The translations under genes and the position numbers were made by a program. A stretch of DNA of 64,000 bases, from positions 1,054,001 to 1,118,000 of the forward strand of contig NZ_CP073346.1 of NCBI RefSeq assembly GCF_024397895.1, given 5' to 3'. Source of the DNA: Pseudomonas benzenivorans (GTDB lineage: Bacteria; Pseudomonadota; Gammaproteobacteria; Pseudomonadales; Pseudomonadaceae). Below the pieces are notes generated by a model. It was not told the origin of the DNA and ran no database searches. It saw nothing but the letters and a program-made list of their open reading frames with translations. Below, piece by piece: positions 8,098 to 16,148 of this stretch (its first letter is position 1; the number at the start of each line of letters is the position of its first letter).

Positions 8098-9090
8098 ATG
8101 ATCGGTTTTGAGAAGCGGCTGGTCAGCAAGGTGCTGATCTTCGAAGAGGACGCCTGTGCCCAGGGAAAGATCAAGGCGTTCTGCAACGACCATGGCCTGA
8201 TCGGCCTCAAGCAAACCAACAGCTCCACCATGCAGATGCTGGAGGCCAATATCGACCTGGGCGCCGTGCTGATCTCCGAGCACAGCAGCGACCCCGCCGC
8301 CGGTATCGAAAACGGCTACGAGCTGGCCCGGCGCATTCACCAGCTGCGCCGCGAGCTGCCGATCTTCATGCGTCGCGAGGGCCGCGCCGACCTCGACGAC
8401 CTGCAGCCCATCCAGACCATCGGCATCGCCGGGGCCTACGACATCGAGCGCCCGGAAACCCTGAAGCGGCTGCTCGACCAGTACCTGGCCAACACCGAGT
8501 ACCCGATCTCGCTCATCCGCCGCATGGAGGAGGTCACCCTCGCCTCGCTGAACGCGCTGTTCCGCGATGTCGAGGTCAGCTGCGACCTGCCCTACCTGGT
8601 CAAGGACAAGCTCACCTACGGCGACATCCTCAGCCTGCTGCCGGTCGAGTCGCCCTGGTTCTGCGGCTACATGATGGTGCAGTCCGAAGAGCAGCCGATG
8701 GTCGAAATGATCAAGGACGGGCGCACCGCGATCGCCCGCCACGACGTGGATTTCCGCGATGTCATGGGCATGCTCAGCGAGATCACCAACCTCGCCTGGG
8801 GCGGCCTGCGCACCCGCCTGCTGGCGCTGCACCCGCCGATGAGCAACGACGGCACGCGCATCAGCGTGCCGATCACGGTCAACCACTTCAAGGAATACAT
8901 CTCCTTCGGCACCGACCGCTCGCAGCTGTGCTTCAAGTTCACCCTGCGCGATCGCCACGGCAAGCTGGCCCCGGTGACCCTCTACCAGAAGTTCATCTTC
9001 AACATCCGCTGGGCCCCGGAGGAGTACCTGGAGGCCGACGAGAACAAGGTCGAGGACCTGGTGGAGAGTGGCTGCCTGGAACTGTTCTGA
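8098..9090 (+). CDS. Degenerate receiver fused to CheX-like domain
   Basis: This 330-residue protein begins with a receiver-like fold (about residues 9-140): KVLIFEEDA replaces the usual acidic cluster, and LISEHSS puts Glu61 where the phosphorylated Asp would be. The usual Lys appears as Arg in YDIERPETL. The C-terminal domain (about 150-320) carries LSEITNLAWGGL, matching the ExxN core of CheX/CheC phosphatases. It therefore looks like a phosphorylation-independent receiver fused to a phosphatase or scaffold domain. It sits 88 bases before cheY in the same module. Confidence 0.65.
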   Translation: MIGFEKRLVSKVLIFEEDACAQGKIKAFCNDHGLIGLKQTNSSTMQMLEANIDLGAVLISEHSSDPAAGIENGYELARRIHQLRRELPIFMRREGRADLDDLQPIQTIGIAGAYDIERPETLKRLLDQYLANTEYPISLIRRMEEVTLASLNALFRDVEVSCDLPYLVKDKLTYGDILSLLPVESPWFCGYMMVQSEEQPMVEMIKDGRTAIARHDVDFRDVMGMLSEITNLAWGGLRTRLLALHPPMSNDGTRISVPITVNHFKEYISFGTDRSQLCFKFTLRDRHGKLAPVTLYQKFIFNIRWAPEEYLEADENKVEDLVESGCLELF

Positions 9091-9178
9091 AGCCGCCGCC
9101 ACAAGGCCGGCCTACCCGACCCCGAACACCTGAAATCACCACATTGGCTCCACAACAACAATTAGAAGGCAGAACCCC

Positions 9179-9547
9179 ATGGCACAGATTCTCGTAGTCG
9201 ACGACAGCGCGGCCATTCGCAACGAAGTCACCGCGTTTCTCAAGTCCCACAACTTCAGCGTGGAAACCGCCGTCGATGGCAAGGACGGCCTGACCAAGCT
9301 CAAGGGCAACCGCGACATCAAGCTGATCATCTCGGACGTCAACATGCCCAACATGGATGGCCTGACCATGGCCGAAAAGGTCCGCGGGGAGCTGGGCAAC
9401 CAGAGCGTCAACATCATCATGCTGACCACCGAGAACGACCCCAACATGAAGAGCCGCGGCAAGGCGGCCGGGGTCAAGGGCTGGATCGTCAAGCCCTTCA
9501 ACGGCGCCAATGCCATCGGTGCCATCCAGAAGCTGGTCGCCGGTTGA
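9179..9547 (+). CDS. CheY-like single-domain response regulator
   Basis: This 122-residue stand-alone receiver has all functional residues: the acidic pair Asp8-Asp9, the phospho-acceptor Asp53 (ISDVNMPNMDG), Thr83/Thr84 (IMLTTEND) and Lys105 (WIVKPFNG). The last pattern resembles CheY proteins of chemotaxis clusters. An AGAAGG ribosome site lies just before the ATG. It is placed between the CheX-like pair and the large kinase, which makes that kinase its likely phosphate donor and the CheX proteins its likely phosphatases. Confidence 0.88.
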   Translation: MAQILVVDDSAAIRNEVTAFLKSHNFSVETAVDGKDGLTKLKGNRDIKLIISDVNMPNMDGLTMAEKVRGELGNQSVNIIMLTTENDPNMKSRGKAAGVKGWIVKPFNGANAIGAIQKLVAG

Positions 9548-9568
9548 CCGGCGCCGCGCCAAGGAAAC

Positions 9569-9589
9569 GGGCTGCCGTCACGGCAGCCC
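9569..9589 (+). other. Stem-loop between cheY and kinase genes
   Basis: A 9-base-pair perfect hairpin, GGGCTGCCG and CGGCAGCCC with a 3-base loop, begins 22 bases after the cheY stop. There is no T-run, so it may lower rather than stop transcription into the kinase gene, or stabilise the upstream mRNA. Confidence 0.5.
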
Positions 9590-9650
9590 CCAGGCACCGG
9601 CTGAGCAGCGCCCCGTTCGCACAAAAACAATAAGCCCAACCAGGTGTGAC

Positions 9651-12600
9651 ATGCCCAAACTCAAACTCAGCTTCAACCACAAGGTCGCCTTAGGCTTTGC
9701 CATCATCCTGGCGTTGTTGATGATCTCGGGGGGCATGTCCCTGTGGAATCTCAACGACATCAGCGGCTCCAACCAGCGCGTCCAGGAACAGGCGGTGCCG
9801 GTGGTGACGGAAGTCAACAAGGTGCAGATCCAGCTGCTCAAGCTGGCCAACCTCAGCGCCCTGGGCTTCAACGCGCTCAGCGAGGCCGACATCCGCCCGT
9901 ACCGCGACGACTTCGACAAGGGCGCCGCCGCCTTCGCCGAGGACTACAAGCGCCTGGAGTCCCTGGCCCAGGATGACCCGCAGATGACCGCCGTGGTGGC
10001 CGACATCAAGCACAACTTCGCCACCTACAACGAGGCCGTGCGGCAGATGTTCGACGCCAAGCTGGCCGTGCTGGTCGCCAAGCAGGCGGTGGAACAACAG
10101 GTGGGCGTGGTGATGGAGCGGTCGGACGACGTCGGCTTCTCCTTCATGGACATCGTCAACGCCCGCGCCCCGAGCAAGGCCATGGAGAAGGACCTGGCCC
10201 TGGCCCAGGGCTTCGCCAACCAGGCCGACGCGCTGATGGCAGGGGTGGCCAAGGCCGCCCAGGAGCTGCAGAGCAGCAGTGACCTGGAGCGCCTGGACAG
10301 CGCCCAGGAGGATTTCGAGTTCATCATCAACGGCGCGATGTTCTGGTTCGACAAGGTGGTGCCGGTGTACCAACCGATGGACACCGAGGGCTATATCGAC
10401 GCCACCTACCAGCACGTCGAAGCCCTGCGCCAGCAGCTCAAGACCCAGCCCAACCTGATCGACCACAAGCGCGAGGAGCTGACCCAGGCGCAGACCGCCT
10501 GGGAGCAACTCAGCAATTCCAAGGCCGCGGTGCAGAAGGCGGTGGCCGGCCTCGACCAGGTGCTGGTGGCCGCCGACGCCCAGTTCAACCGGCTGCAAGG
10601 CGAACTGGCCGACAGCGTCAGCTTCGGCTTCAAGAGCACCCTGGCGATGCTGATCATCCTGCTGGTGCTGGCCTCGCAGAACTTCAACTCCATGCGCCTG
10701 GCGATCCGCAAGAAGATGATCGACCTGGCCAAGCTCAACCGCATCGGCGGCACCCTGGCCACCGCCCGGGACCAGGACACGGCCCTGGACCTGGTGCTGC
10801 ACGCCATGAGCGAGAAGATCGGCATCGAACGCGGTTCGGTCTACCTGTTCAACAAGGACAACGAACTGGAGGCCAAGGCCTTCCTGCCGCCCAAGCAGAT
10901 GGACGGGGCGCCGGCCGCCATCACCTTCACCCTGGGCGAAGGCGTGATCGGCCGTACCGCCGCCTCGAAACGGGTGATCTTCGTGCCCGACACCAGCCGC
11001 GACAGCACCTACGTCGCCGGCGAGCAGGAAAAGGCCAAGGCCCTGCTCTGCGTGCCGCTGCTGGACAAGGACATCCTGATCGGCGTGATGAACGTCTCCG
11101 GTGCGGTCGACAAGGTCAACTTCGCCGACAGCGACTACGAGTTCGTCGCCTCCGTGGCGCGCTCGCTGGTCACCACCATCAAGAACATCCGCATGGTCGA
11201 GGTGATCGAGGAGCACAACCGCACCCTGGAGAAGAAGGTCGAGGAGCGCACCGCGGCGCTGAAGCAGAAGAACGAGGACATCGCCAACATGTTCTCCAAC
11301 ATGCACCAGGGCCTGTTCACCATCGTCGACAACGGCCTGATCCACCCGGAATACGCGGCCTACCTGGAGACCATCTTCGAGACCAAGGAGATCGCCAACC
11401 GCAACTTCGTCGACTTCATGCTCAAGCGCTCGACCCTGAACGCCGAGATGATCGACGGCATCTCCACCGCAGTGGCGTCCATCGTCGGCGAAGACGCGAT
11501 GATGTACGAGTTCAACTCGCACCTGCTGATCGGCGAGCTGACCCTGGAGTTCCCGGGCCGGCCGCACAAGCTGATCGAGCTGGACTGGGACCCGATCGTC
11601 GATGACCAGGATGTGGTCACCAAGCTGATGGTCACGGTGCGCGACGTCACCGCGCTGAAGGCCCTGCAGGCCGAAGCCGAGGGGCAGAAGCAGGAGCTGA
11701 TGATCATCGGCGAGATTCTCGCGGTCGACGCCGAGAAGTTCAGTGCCTTCATCGACGGCTCCTCGAACCTGGTCGGCCAGTGCCGCACCATCATCGAGCA
11801 GACCGAGCGCAAGGACCCGGGCAAGCTGGCCGAGCTGTTCCGCAACATCCACACGGTCAAGGGCAACGCGCGCACCTACGGCCTCAAGCACATCACCGAT
11901 ACCGTGCACCAGGTCGAGAACACCTTCGACCAGCTGCGCAAGGACGAGGAGAAGCTCTGGCAACCCGCCGAGCTGCTCGAAGAGCTGGCCTACGCCGAAC
12001 GGGCCCTGCAGTTCTACCGCGGCATCTTCAAGGACAAGCTGGGCCGCGACCAACTCGCCAGCGGCGCCAGCCTGATCGACAGCGCGCAACTGAGTCAGCT
12101 GCTCACCAACCTGGCGACACTGTGCAATGCCGAGCTGCCCGACAGTGCCCGCCGCGTGGTCAAGGCCACCTATCAGAGCCTGCTCGCCCTCGAGTCGGCT
12201 CCGCTGGAGCGGGTGATCGCCGATGTTCTCGATTCGGTGGCGTCACTGGCCGATGAGCTGGACAAGCCGGCCCCGGCGATCCTGATCCCCGATCACGAGG
12301 TGCTGATCCGCAAGGAGGCCCACAGCATGATCGGCAACATCTTCATGCACGTGCTGCGCAACGCCATCGACCACGGCATCGAGGGCGCCGACGAGCGCCG
12401 GGCGAAGGGCAAGGGCGAACAGGGCTGCATCCGCATCGAGGCGATCGAAGACGGTGGCGCCATCACCTATGCCGTGCGCGATGACGGCCGCGGCGTGGCC
12501 CTGACCAGGATATTCGCCAAGGCCGTCGAGCAGGGCCTGTACCCGGCCGATGCGCCGCGGCCGAGCGCTACGGAAGTCGCCAACCTGATCTTCGCCTCCG

Positions 12601-12809
12601 GCTTCTCCACCGCCGATAAAGTCACCGAAGTGTCGGGGCGCGGGGTGGGCATGGATGCCGTGCGCGACTTCCTCGAGTCAGCGGGCGGCAGCATCGAGGT
12701 GCGCCTCGATGCGGGCGATGAGCACGCCGACTACCGCGCCTTCACCACCCTGATCCGCCTGCCGGCCGAGTGGTGCACCCTGCAAGAGCGGTTCGACCTG
12801 GCCAGTTGA
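9651..12809 (+). CDS. Membrane sensor histidine kinase with GAF, Hpt and CheA-type ATPase domains
   Basis: This 1052-residue protein has a membrane helix at about residues 10-32, a helical periplasmic region to about 323, a second helix at about 324-345, a GAF domain (about 362-510), a coiled coil (about 515-550) and a PAS-like region (to about 690). An Hpt domain follows with the phospho-accepting His734 in NIHTVKGNARTYGL. The ATPase domain has the N box at Asn904 (LRNAIDHG), DDGRGVAL at 944-951 and SGRGVGMDAV. The Hpt-plus-ATPase order is that of CheA, but I see no CheW-like domain. It likely feeds phosphate to the adjacent CheY. The ATG at 9651 has an AGGTG site and starts just before the first helix. 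Confidence 0.85.
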   Translation: MPKLKLSFNHKVALGFAIILALLMISGGMSLWNLNDISGSNQRVQEQAVPVVTEVNKVQIQLLKLANLSALGFNALSEADIRPYRDDFDKGAAAFAEDYKRLESLAQDDPQMTAVVADIKHNFATYNEAVRQMFDAKLAVLVAKQAVEQQVGVVMERSDDVGFSFMDIVNARAPSKAMEKDLALAQGFANQADALMAGVAKAAQELQSSSDLERLDSAQEDFEFIINGAMFWFDKVVPVYQPMDTEGYIDATYQHVEALRQQLKTQPNLIDHKREELTQAQTAWEQLSNSKAAVQKAVAGLDQVLVAADAQFNRLQGELADSVSFGFKSTLAMLIILLVLASQNFNSMRLAIRKKMIDLAKLNRIGGTLATARDQDTALDLVLHAMSEKIGIERGSVYLFNKDNELEAKAFLPPKQMDGAPAAITFTLGEGVIGRTAASKRVIFVPDTSRDSTYVAGEQEKAKALLCVPLLDKDILIGVMNVSGAVDKVNFADSDYEFVASVARSLVTTIKNIRMVEVIEEHNRTLEKKVEERTAALKQKNEDIANMFSNMHQGLFTIVDNGLIHPEYAAYLETIFETKEIANRNFVDFMLKRSTLNAEMIDGISTAVASIVGEDAMMYEFNSHLLIGELTLEFPGRPHKLIELDWDPIVDDQDVVTKLMVTVRDVTALKALQAEAEGQKQELMIIGEILAVDAEKFSAFIDGSSNLVGQCRTIIEQTERKDPGKLAELFRNIHTVKGNARTYGLKHITDTVHQVENTFDQLRKDEEKLWQPAELLEELAYAERALQFYRGIFKDKLGRDQLASGASLIDSAQLSQLLTNLATLCNAELPDSARRVVKATYQSLLALESAPLERVIADVLDSVASLADELDKPAPAILIPDHEVLIRKEAHSMIGNIFMHVLRNAIDHGIEGADERRAKGKGEQGCIRIEAIEDGGAITYAVRDDGRGVALTRIFAKAVEQGLYPADAPRPSATEVANLIFASGFSTADKVTEVSGRGVGMDAVRDFLESAGGSIEVRLDAGDEHADYRAFTTLIRLPAEWCTLQERFDLAS

Positions 12810-12817
12810 GCCGGGGC

Positions 12818-12847
12818 CGCCTGGCCAGCGACTCAGCTGGCCAGGCG
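12818..12847. terminator. Hairpin between convergent kinase and HIT genes
   Basis: A perfect 12-base-pair inverted repeat (CGCCTGGCCAGC and GCTGGCCAGGCG, 6-base loop) spans the gap between two convergent genes and overlaps the last codons of the HIT gene. Position and stability suggest a two-way terminator, though there is no clear T-tract. Confidence 0.5.
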
Positions 12848-13270
12848 CTTGACCAACCGCGCCTGCAGCGCCTCCAGCTCGGCCGGATCGGCCTTGTTGG
12901 CGGCGTGGATTCCCAGGCCCTGGCCGGCGAAGCGCGGAATCACGTGCATGTGCAGGTGGAACACCGTCTGCCCGGCCGGCGCGCCATTGAACTGCGCCAC
13001 CTGCACCCCGTCCGGTTGCAATTCCTCCACCAGGACCTTGGCCAGCCGCTGGGTCGCGCGCATCAGCGGGCCCAGGCTGTCCGGGTCGATCTCCAGCAGG
13101 TTACGCGCCGCCGCGCGCTTGGGAATCACCAGGCTATGGCCGGGCGACTGCGGGAACAGGTCGAGAAAGGCGAGCACCTCGTCGTCCTCGTACAGCTTGT
13201 AGCAAGGGGCCTCGCCGCGAATGATCTGGGCGAAGATGTTCTGCGGGTCGTAGTCGCCATACAGGCTCAT
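12833..13270 (-). CDS. HIT family nucleotide hydrolase/transferase
   Basis: This 145-residue protein has the histidine-triad motif HLHMH at residues 105-109 (FHLHMHVIPRF), in which the middle His is the nucleophile that attacks the alpha-phosphate of nucleotides. The N-terminal IFAQIIRGEAPCYKLYEDD is typical of the Hint/Fhit branch. Length is normal. Such enzymes cleave AMP-linked amines or dinucleoside polyphosphates; the physiological substrate is not indicated. It is a single gene convergent with the kinase gene. Confidence 0.88.
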   Translation of the reverse strand: MSLYGDYDPQNIFAQIIRGEAPCYKLYEDDEVLAFLDLFPQSPGHSLVIPKRAAARNLLEIDPDSLGPLMRATQRLAKVLVEELQPDGVQVAQFNGAPAGQTVFHLHMHVIPRFAGQGLGIHAANKADPAELEALQARLVKRLAS

Positions 13271-13421
13271 CGGGGTTCTCCGTTACCGGTGGATGGAATC
13301 GCCGCACCATAGCGGCTGGCCCCTGTTGCAACAAGAAATCTATAAGCCGCCGTAAGGCAGGTGCACCGGCGCGCGAGCGCGGTTATCTTCAGCCACCCAC
13401 TGGTTCAGGATCGCCCCGTTC

Positions 13422-13994
13422 ATGCACAGCCCCCTCCTGCACGCCGCCCTGCTCTGCCTGCTGACGCTGCAATCTGCCGCCGCCCTGGCCAAGGTCGAAG
13501 TCGAAGCCGGCGACGATCCGCGCCGCGGCCGCCTGCTGGTTGCCAAGGTCTCCGAAGACATCGCCCCCGGCGATTACGAAGCCCTGCTCAAGGGCCTGCG
13601 CGCCAACCCCGGGCGCTATGCGCGCAAGATCCTGCTGCTCGACAGCATCGGCGGCAGCGCCCCCGAGGCCATGCGCATGGGCCGTCTGCTGCGCGAGACC
13701 GGTTTCGACGTGCTGGTTCCCTCGACAGGTATCTGTCAGGGCAGCTGCATCTACCTGCTGGCCGCCGGGCGCAAGAAGACCGTGCGCGGCCATGTCGGCC
13801 TGCACCGCCCGCCCTTCCCTGCCGGCGACTCGGCCCTGGCGCACGCCGCCCACCATGGCCAGCGCCACGACCCGGCCGCCTACCTGCGCGAAATGAACGT
13901 CCCCACCCGCCTGGCCGAGGAGATGCAGCGCATTGCACCGCACAACATGCGGGTGCTCGACCCCAAGGAACTGGCCCGCTATCGGCTGAATTGA
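13422..13994 (+). CDS. Periplasmic ClpP-like serine protease fold protein
   Basis: This 190-residue protein has a cleavable signal peptide (residues 1-23, ending AALA) and a ClpP/crotonase-like core: the LDSIGGSAPEAMRMGRLLRE segment, then GICQGSCIYLLAAG with Ser108 in the nucleophile position, and RGHVGLHRPP with candidate His128. It fits the group of predicted periplasmic ClpP-class proteins. ClpP-class proteins here lack the usual ATPase partners, so it may be a stand-alone peptidase or a non-catalytic binding protein. The next gene encodes another small exported protein. Confidence 0.75.
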   Translation: MHSPLLHAALLCLLTLQSAAALAKVEVEAGDDPRRGRLLVAKVSEDIAPGDYEALLKGLRANPGRYARKILLLDSIGGSAPEAMRMGRLLRETGFDVLVPSTGICQGSCIYLLAAGRKKTVRGHVGLHRPPFPAGDSALAHAAHHGQRHDPAAYLREMNVPTRLAEEMQRIAPHNMRVLDPKELARYRLN

Positions 13995-14074
13995 AGCGCG
14001 TCCCAGGGATAGAGGCGCGCCCTTCGCTGTCGTATCGCAGTCAGGCTGATGAAGCGCTTACGCGAGGTGCTGGG

Positions 14075-14395
14075 ATGAACGTGAAAAATCTGCTGGGTTT
14101 CTGCCTGCTGTTCGCCATGGCCGGCGGCTGGCTGAGCCCCGTGTCGGCCGACCATCGGCACACCCATGAGCATGAGAAGTGGAAGGACGAGTTCTGGGAT
14201 GGCCCCTGCCGGGTCAAACGCGAGTACGACCACGGCGACTACAAGGAAGAGGTCAAGTGCCCCGATGGCCACGGCGCCTACTGGCGCCCCGGCAGGTGGA
14301 AGGACCAATACTGGGAGCACGGCTGCCGGGTCAAGATCGACGCCAAGCACGATGAGTTCAAGAAGGAGGTCAAGTGCGACCATGACGACGATTGA
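14075..14395 (+). CDS. Small exported protein with two tandem charged repeats
   Basis: This 106-residue protein has a signal peptide (about residues 1-25, ending VSADH) and a His/Asp/Lys-rich mature part. Two 27-residue repeats are visible at 36-62 and 75-101. Both start WKD and end EVKC, both contain CRVK, and they share 14 of 27 positions including two Cys each. Cys pairing within each repeat is likely in the periplasm, and the His-rich stretch DHRHTHEHEK may bind metal. I do not recognise a named function. It follows the ClpP-like gene by 80 bases on the same strand. Confidence 0.7.
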   Translation: MNVKNLLGFCLLFAMAGGWLSPVSADHRHTHEHEKWKDEFWDGPCRVKREYDHGDYKEEVKCPDGHGAYWRPGRWKDQYWEHGCRVKIDAKHDEFKKEVKCDHDDD

Positions 14396-14451
14396 GCGCC
14401 GCCTGCGCCGCGCGCGGAGCCAGCCTAGCGGCCCCGCGCTTTGCTTCGGCC

Positions 14452-15357
14452 TCAGTCGCTGACCTGCTTGCCCTCCACCGGCACTGCGACCTTGCGCAGC
14501 GACCAGCCGAGGTTCATGCCAGCGGCGGCCAGCAGAATGGCGGCGATGCCGACCAGCTGGACCGGGTGCAGCTGATGGTCGAACGCCAGGTAGTCGACCA
14601 GAATCGCCACGATCGGGTAGATGAACGACAGCGCCCCGGTCAGGTGGGTCGGCAACTTCTGGATCGCGCCATACAGCAGGATGTACATGATCCCGGTGTG
14701 CACCACGCCAAGGGCGATAAGCGCGCCCCAGGTGCCCGCCTCGGTCGGCAGCTGGCTCAGGTTGGCGAAGGGGGCGAGCATCAGGGTGCCGACGCAGACC
14801 TGGATCAGGGCGATCAGGTGCGGCGGGGTGCCGGTGAGCTTCTTGGCGACCAGCGCGGCCAGGGCATAGAAGAAGGCCGCGCCCAAGGCCAGGAGGATGC
14901 CGCCGACGTAGTCCGTGCCGACATAGCCGGCGTCGGGCTTGGCCTGGACGATCAGCAGCATGCCGACGAAGGCCAGGCCCAGCCACATCAACTTACTCGC
15001 GGTCAGGCGCTCGGCGAGGAAGAGCGCGCCCAGCCCCACCAGGATGAACGGCTGGGTGTTGTACACCGCCGTGGCGATGGAAATGGACGCCCTGGGGTAG
15101 GCGGCGAACAGCAGCAGCCAGTTGAGCACGATGGCCACCCCGCCGAGAGCGGCGAAGGCCAGCAGGCGCGGCGTCAGGGTGCCGCGCAGCAGGCCCAGCG
15201 CGGCGCACACCGCCAGCAGCACCGGCGCGCCGATGACGCAACGCCAGAACACCACATCCATCGCCGGCTGCCCGGAGTGCAGGACGAACCAGCCGATGGT
15301 TCCGGAAATGATCATCGCTGCGGTCATTTCGACCGAGCCACGGGTCTTGCTGTTCAT
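14452..15357 (-). CDS. EamA/DMT family transporter
   Basis: This 301-residue membrane protein has about ten hydrophobic helices arranged as two EamA repeats, with the typical FWRCVIGAPVLL in the first half and the ALSFIYPIVAILVDYLAF pattern in the second. Members export amino acids, drugs or metabolites. It is divergent from an Lrp/AsnC gene across an AT-rich gap with a palindrome. This pairing is common for amino acid exporters that are switched on by their substrate through Lrp, so amino acid efflux is the best guess. Confidence 0.85.
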   Translation of the reverse strand: MNSKTRGSVEMTAAMIISGTIGWFVLHSGQPAMDVVFWRCVIGAPVLLAVCAALGLLRGTLTPRLLAFAALGGVAIVLNWLLLFAAYPRASISIATAVYNTQPFILVGLGALFLAERLTASKLMWLGLAFVGMLLIVQAKPDAGYVGTDYVGGILLALGAAFFYALAALVAKKLTGTPPHLIALIQVCVGTLMLAPFANLSQLPTEAGTWGALIALGVVHTGIMYILLYGAIQKLPTHLTGALSFIYPIVAILVDYLAFDHQLHPVQLVGIAAILLAAAGMNLGWSLRKVAVPVEGKQVSD

Positions 15358-15490
15358 GGGGCACCTCCCTCAGTTATTAGAGGCTAAGATATTATGCACA
15401 GTGTCCATTTCACATGGCGAAAATTAGGCTATACACAATATAAACCTAATTAAGAAAGGCTAATCACCCTATATAACGGAGCAACGGAAA
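15358..15490. promoter_or_regulatory. Divergent AT-rich control region of EamA transporter and Lrp regulator
   Basis: This gap is strongly AT-rich compared with its neighbours. It contains a perfect inverted repeat AATTAGG (15422-15428) and CCTAATT (15445-15451) and three copies of a GGCTA core near 15374, 15427 and 15458. Lrp-family proteins bind several spaced AT-rich sites, so this is a likely operator for the adjacent regulator. Confidence 0.5.
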
Positions 15491-15958
15491 ATGCTGGATT
15501 CTCTCGACCAGAAAATACTCGAATCCTTGCTGCAGGACTCGCGGATTTCCCTCAAGGCGCTGGCCGGCCAGGTCGGCCTGTCCTCCCCCGCCACCTCGGA
15601 GCGCCTGCGGCGTCTGGAGGAACGCGGGGTGATTCGCGGCTTCACCATCGAGATCGACCCGCGGGCCCTGGGCTACCAGCTGCAGGCGATCGTGCGCATC
15701 AAGCCATTGCCGGGCATGCTTCACGCAGTGCAGAAGCTGATCGAAGACACCGCCGAGTTCTGCGAGTGCGACAAGGTCACTGGCGACGACTGCTTCATCG
15801 CGCGCCTGTACCTGCGCTCCATCGACCAGCTCGACCATATCCTCGACCGCATCGCCGACAAGGCGCAGACCAGTACGTCCATCGTCAAATCGCAGCCGAT
15901 CAAGCGCCGCCCGCCGGGCATCGGCCGACGCATGCCGGCGACCAACCCGCCGAGCTGA
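15491..15958 (+). CDS. Lrp/AsnC family transcriptional regulator
   Basis: This 155-residue protein has the AsnC-type helix-turn-helix at the N-terminus (LDQKILESLLQDSRISLKAL then SSPATSERLRRLEERGVI, residues 5-49) and the RAM ligand-binding domain, with the GDDCFIARLYLRS strand. It ends in a basic tail KRRPPGIGRR. Such regulators sense amino acids. It is divergent from the EamA exporter and is the likely controller of it. A second, broken copy of its 3' end lies at 18056-18223, with 54 identical consecutive bases. Confidence 0.9.
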   Translation: MLDSLDQKILESLLQDSRISLKALAGQVGLSSPATSERLRRLEERGVIRGFTIEIDPRALGYQLQAIVRIKPLPGMLHAVQKLIEDTAEFCECDKVTGDDCFIARLYLRSIDQLDHILDRIADKAQTSTSIVKSQPIKRRPPGIGRRMPATNPPS

Positions 15959-16148
15959 TGACTCGAACGCCAATCGAGCCGGTCCTCGGCGGGTGCAGTG
16001 CAGAACGCCTCAAGGCTCGATCGCCGACTATCCCCTGACATTTCCTATTCGCCTCATCGGGCGCTTAAAGGTTGCTGAAAGGTTCGCGTTGTAATAATCC
16101 GCGCGCGCCCTTCGTGCACCCTACAAGAACAAAATAGGAGAACTCGGT

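Noticed and set aside
9690..12089. A 799-codon minus-strand frame opposite the sensor kinase
   Set aside because: It is a codon-bias shadow; the kinase on the plus strand has all catalytic motifs.
16050..16148. A possible sigma-28 flagellar promoter (TAAAGG...GCGTTGTAA) before the MCP gene
   Set aside because: The second element departs from the GCCGATAA consensus and the spacing is off, so the match is no better than chance.
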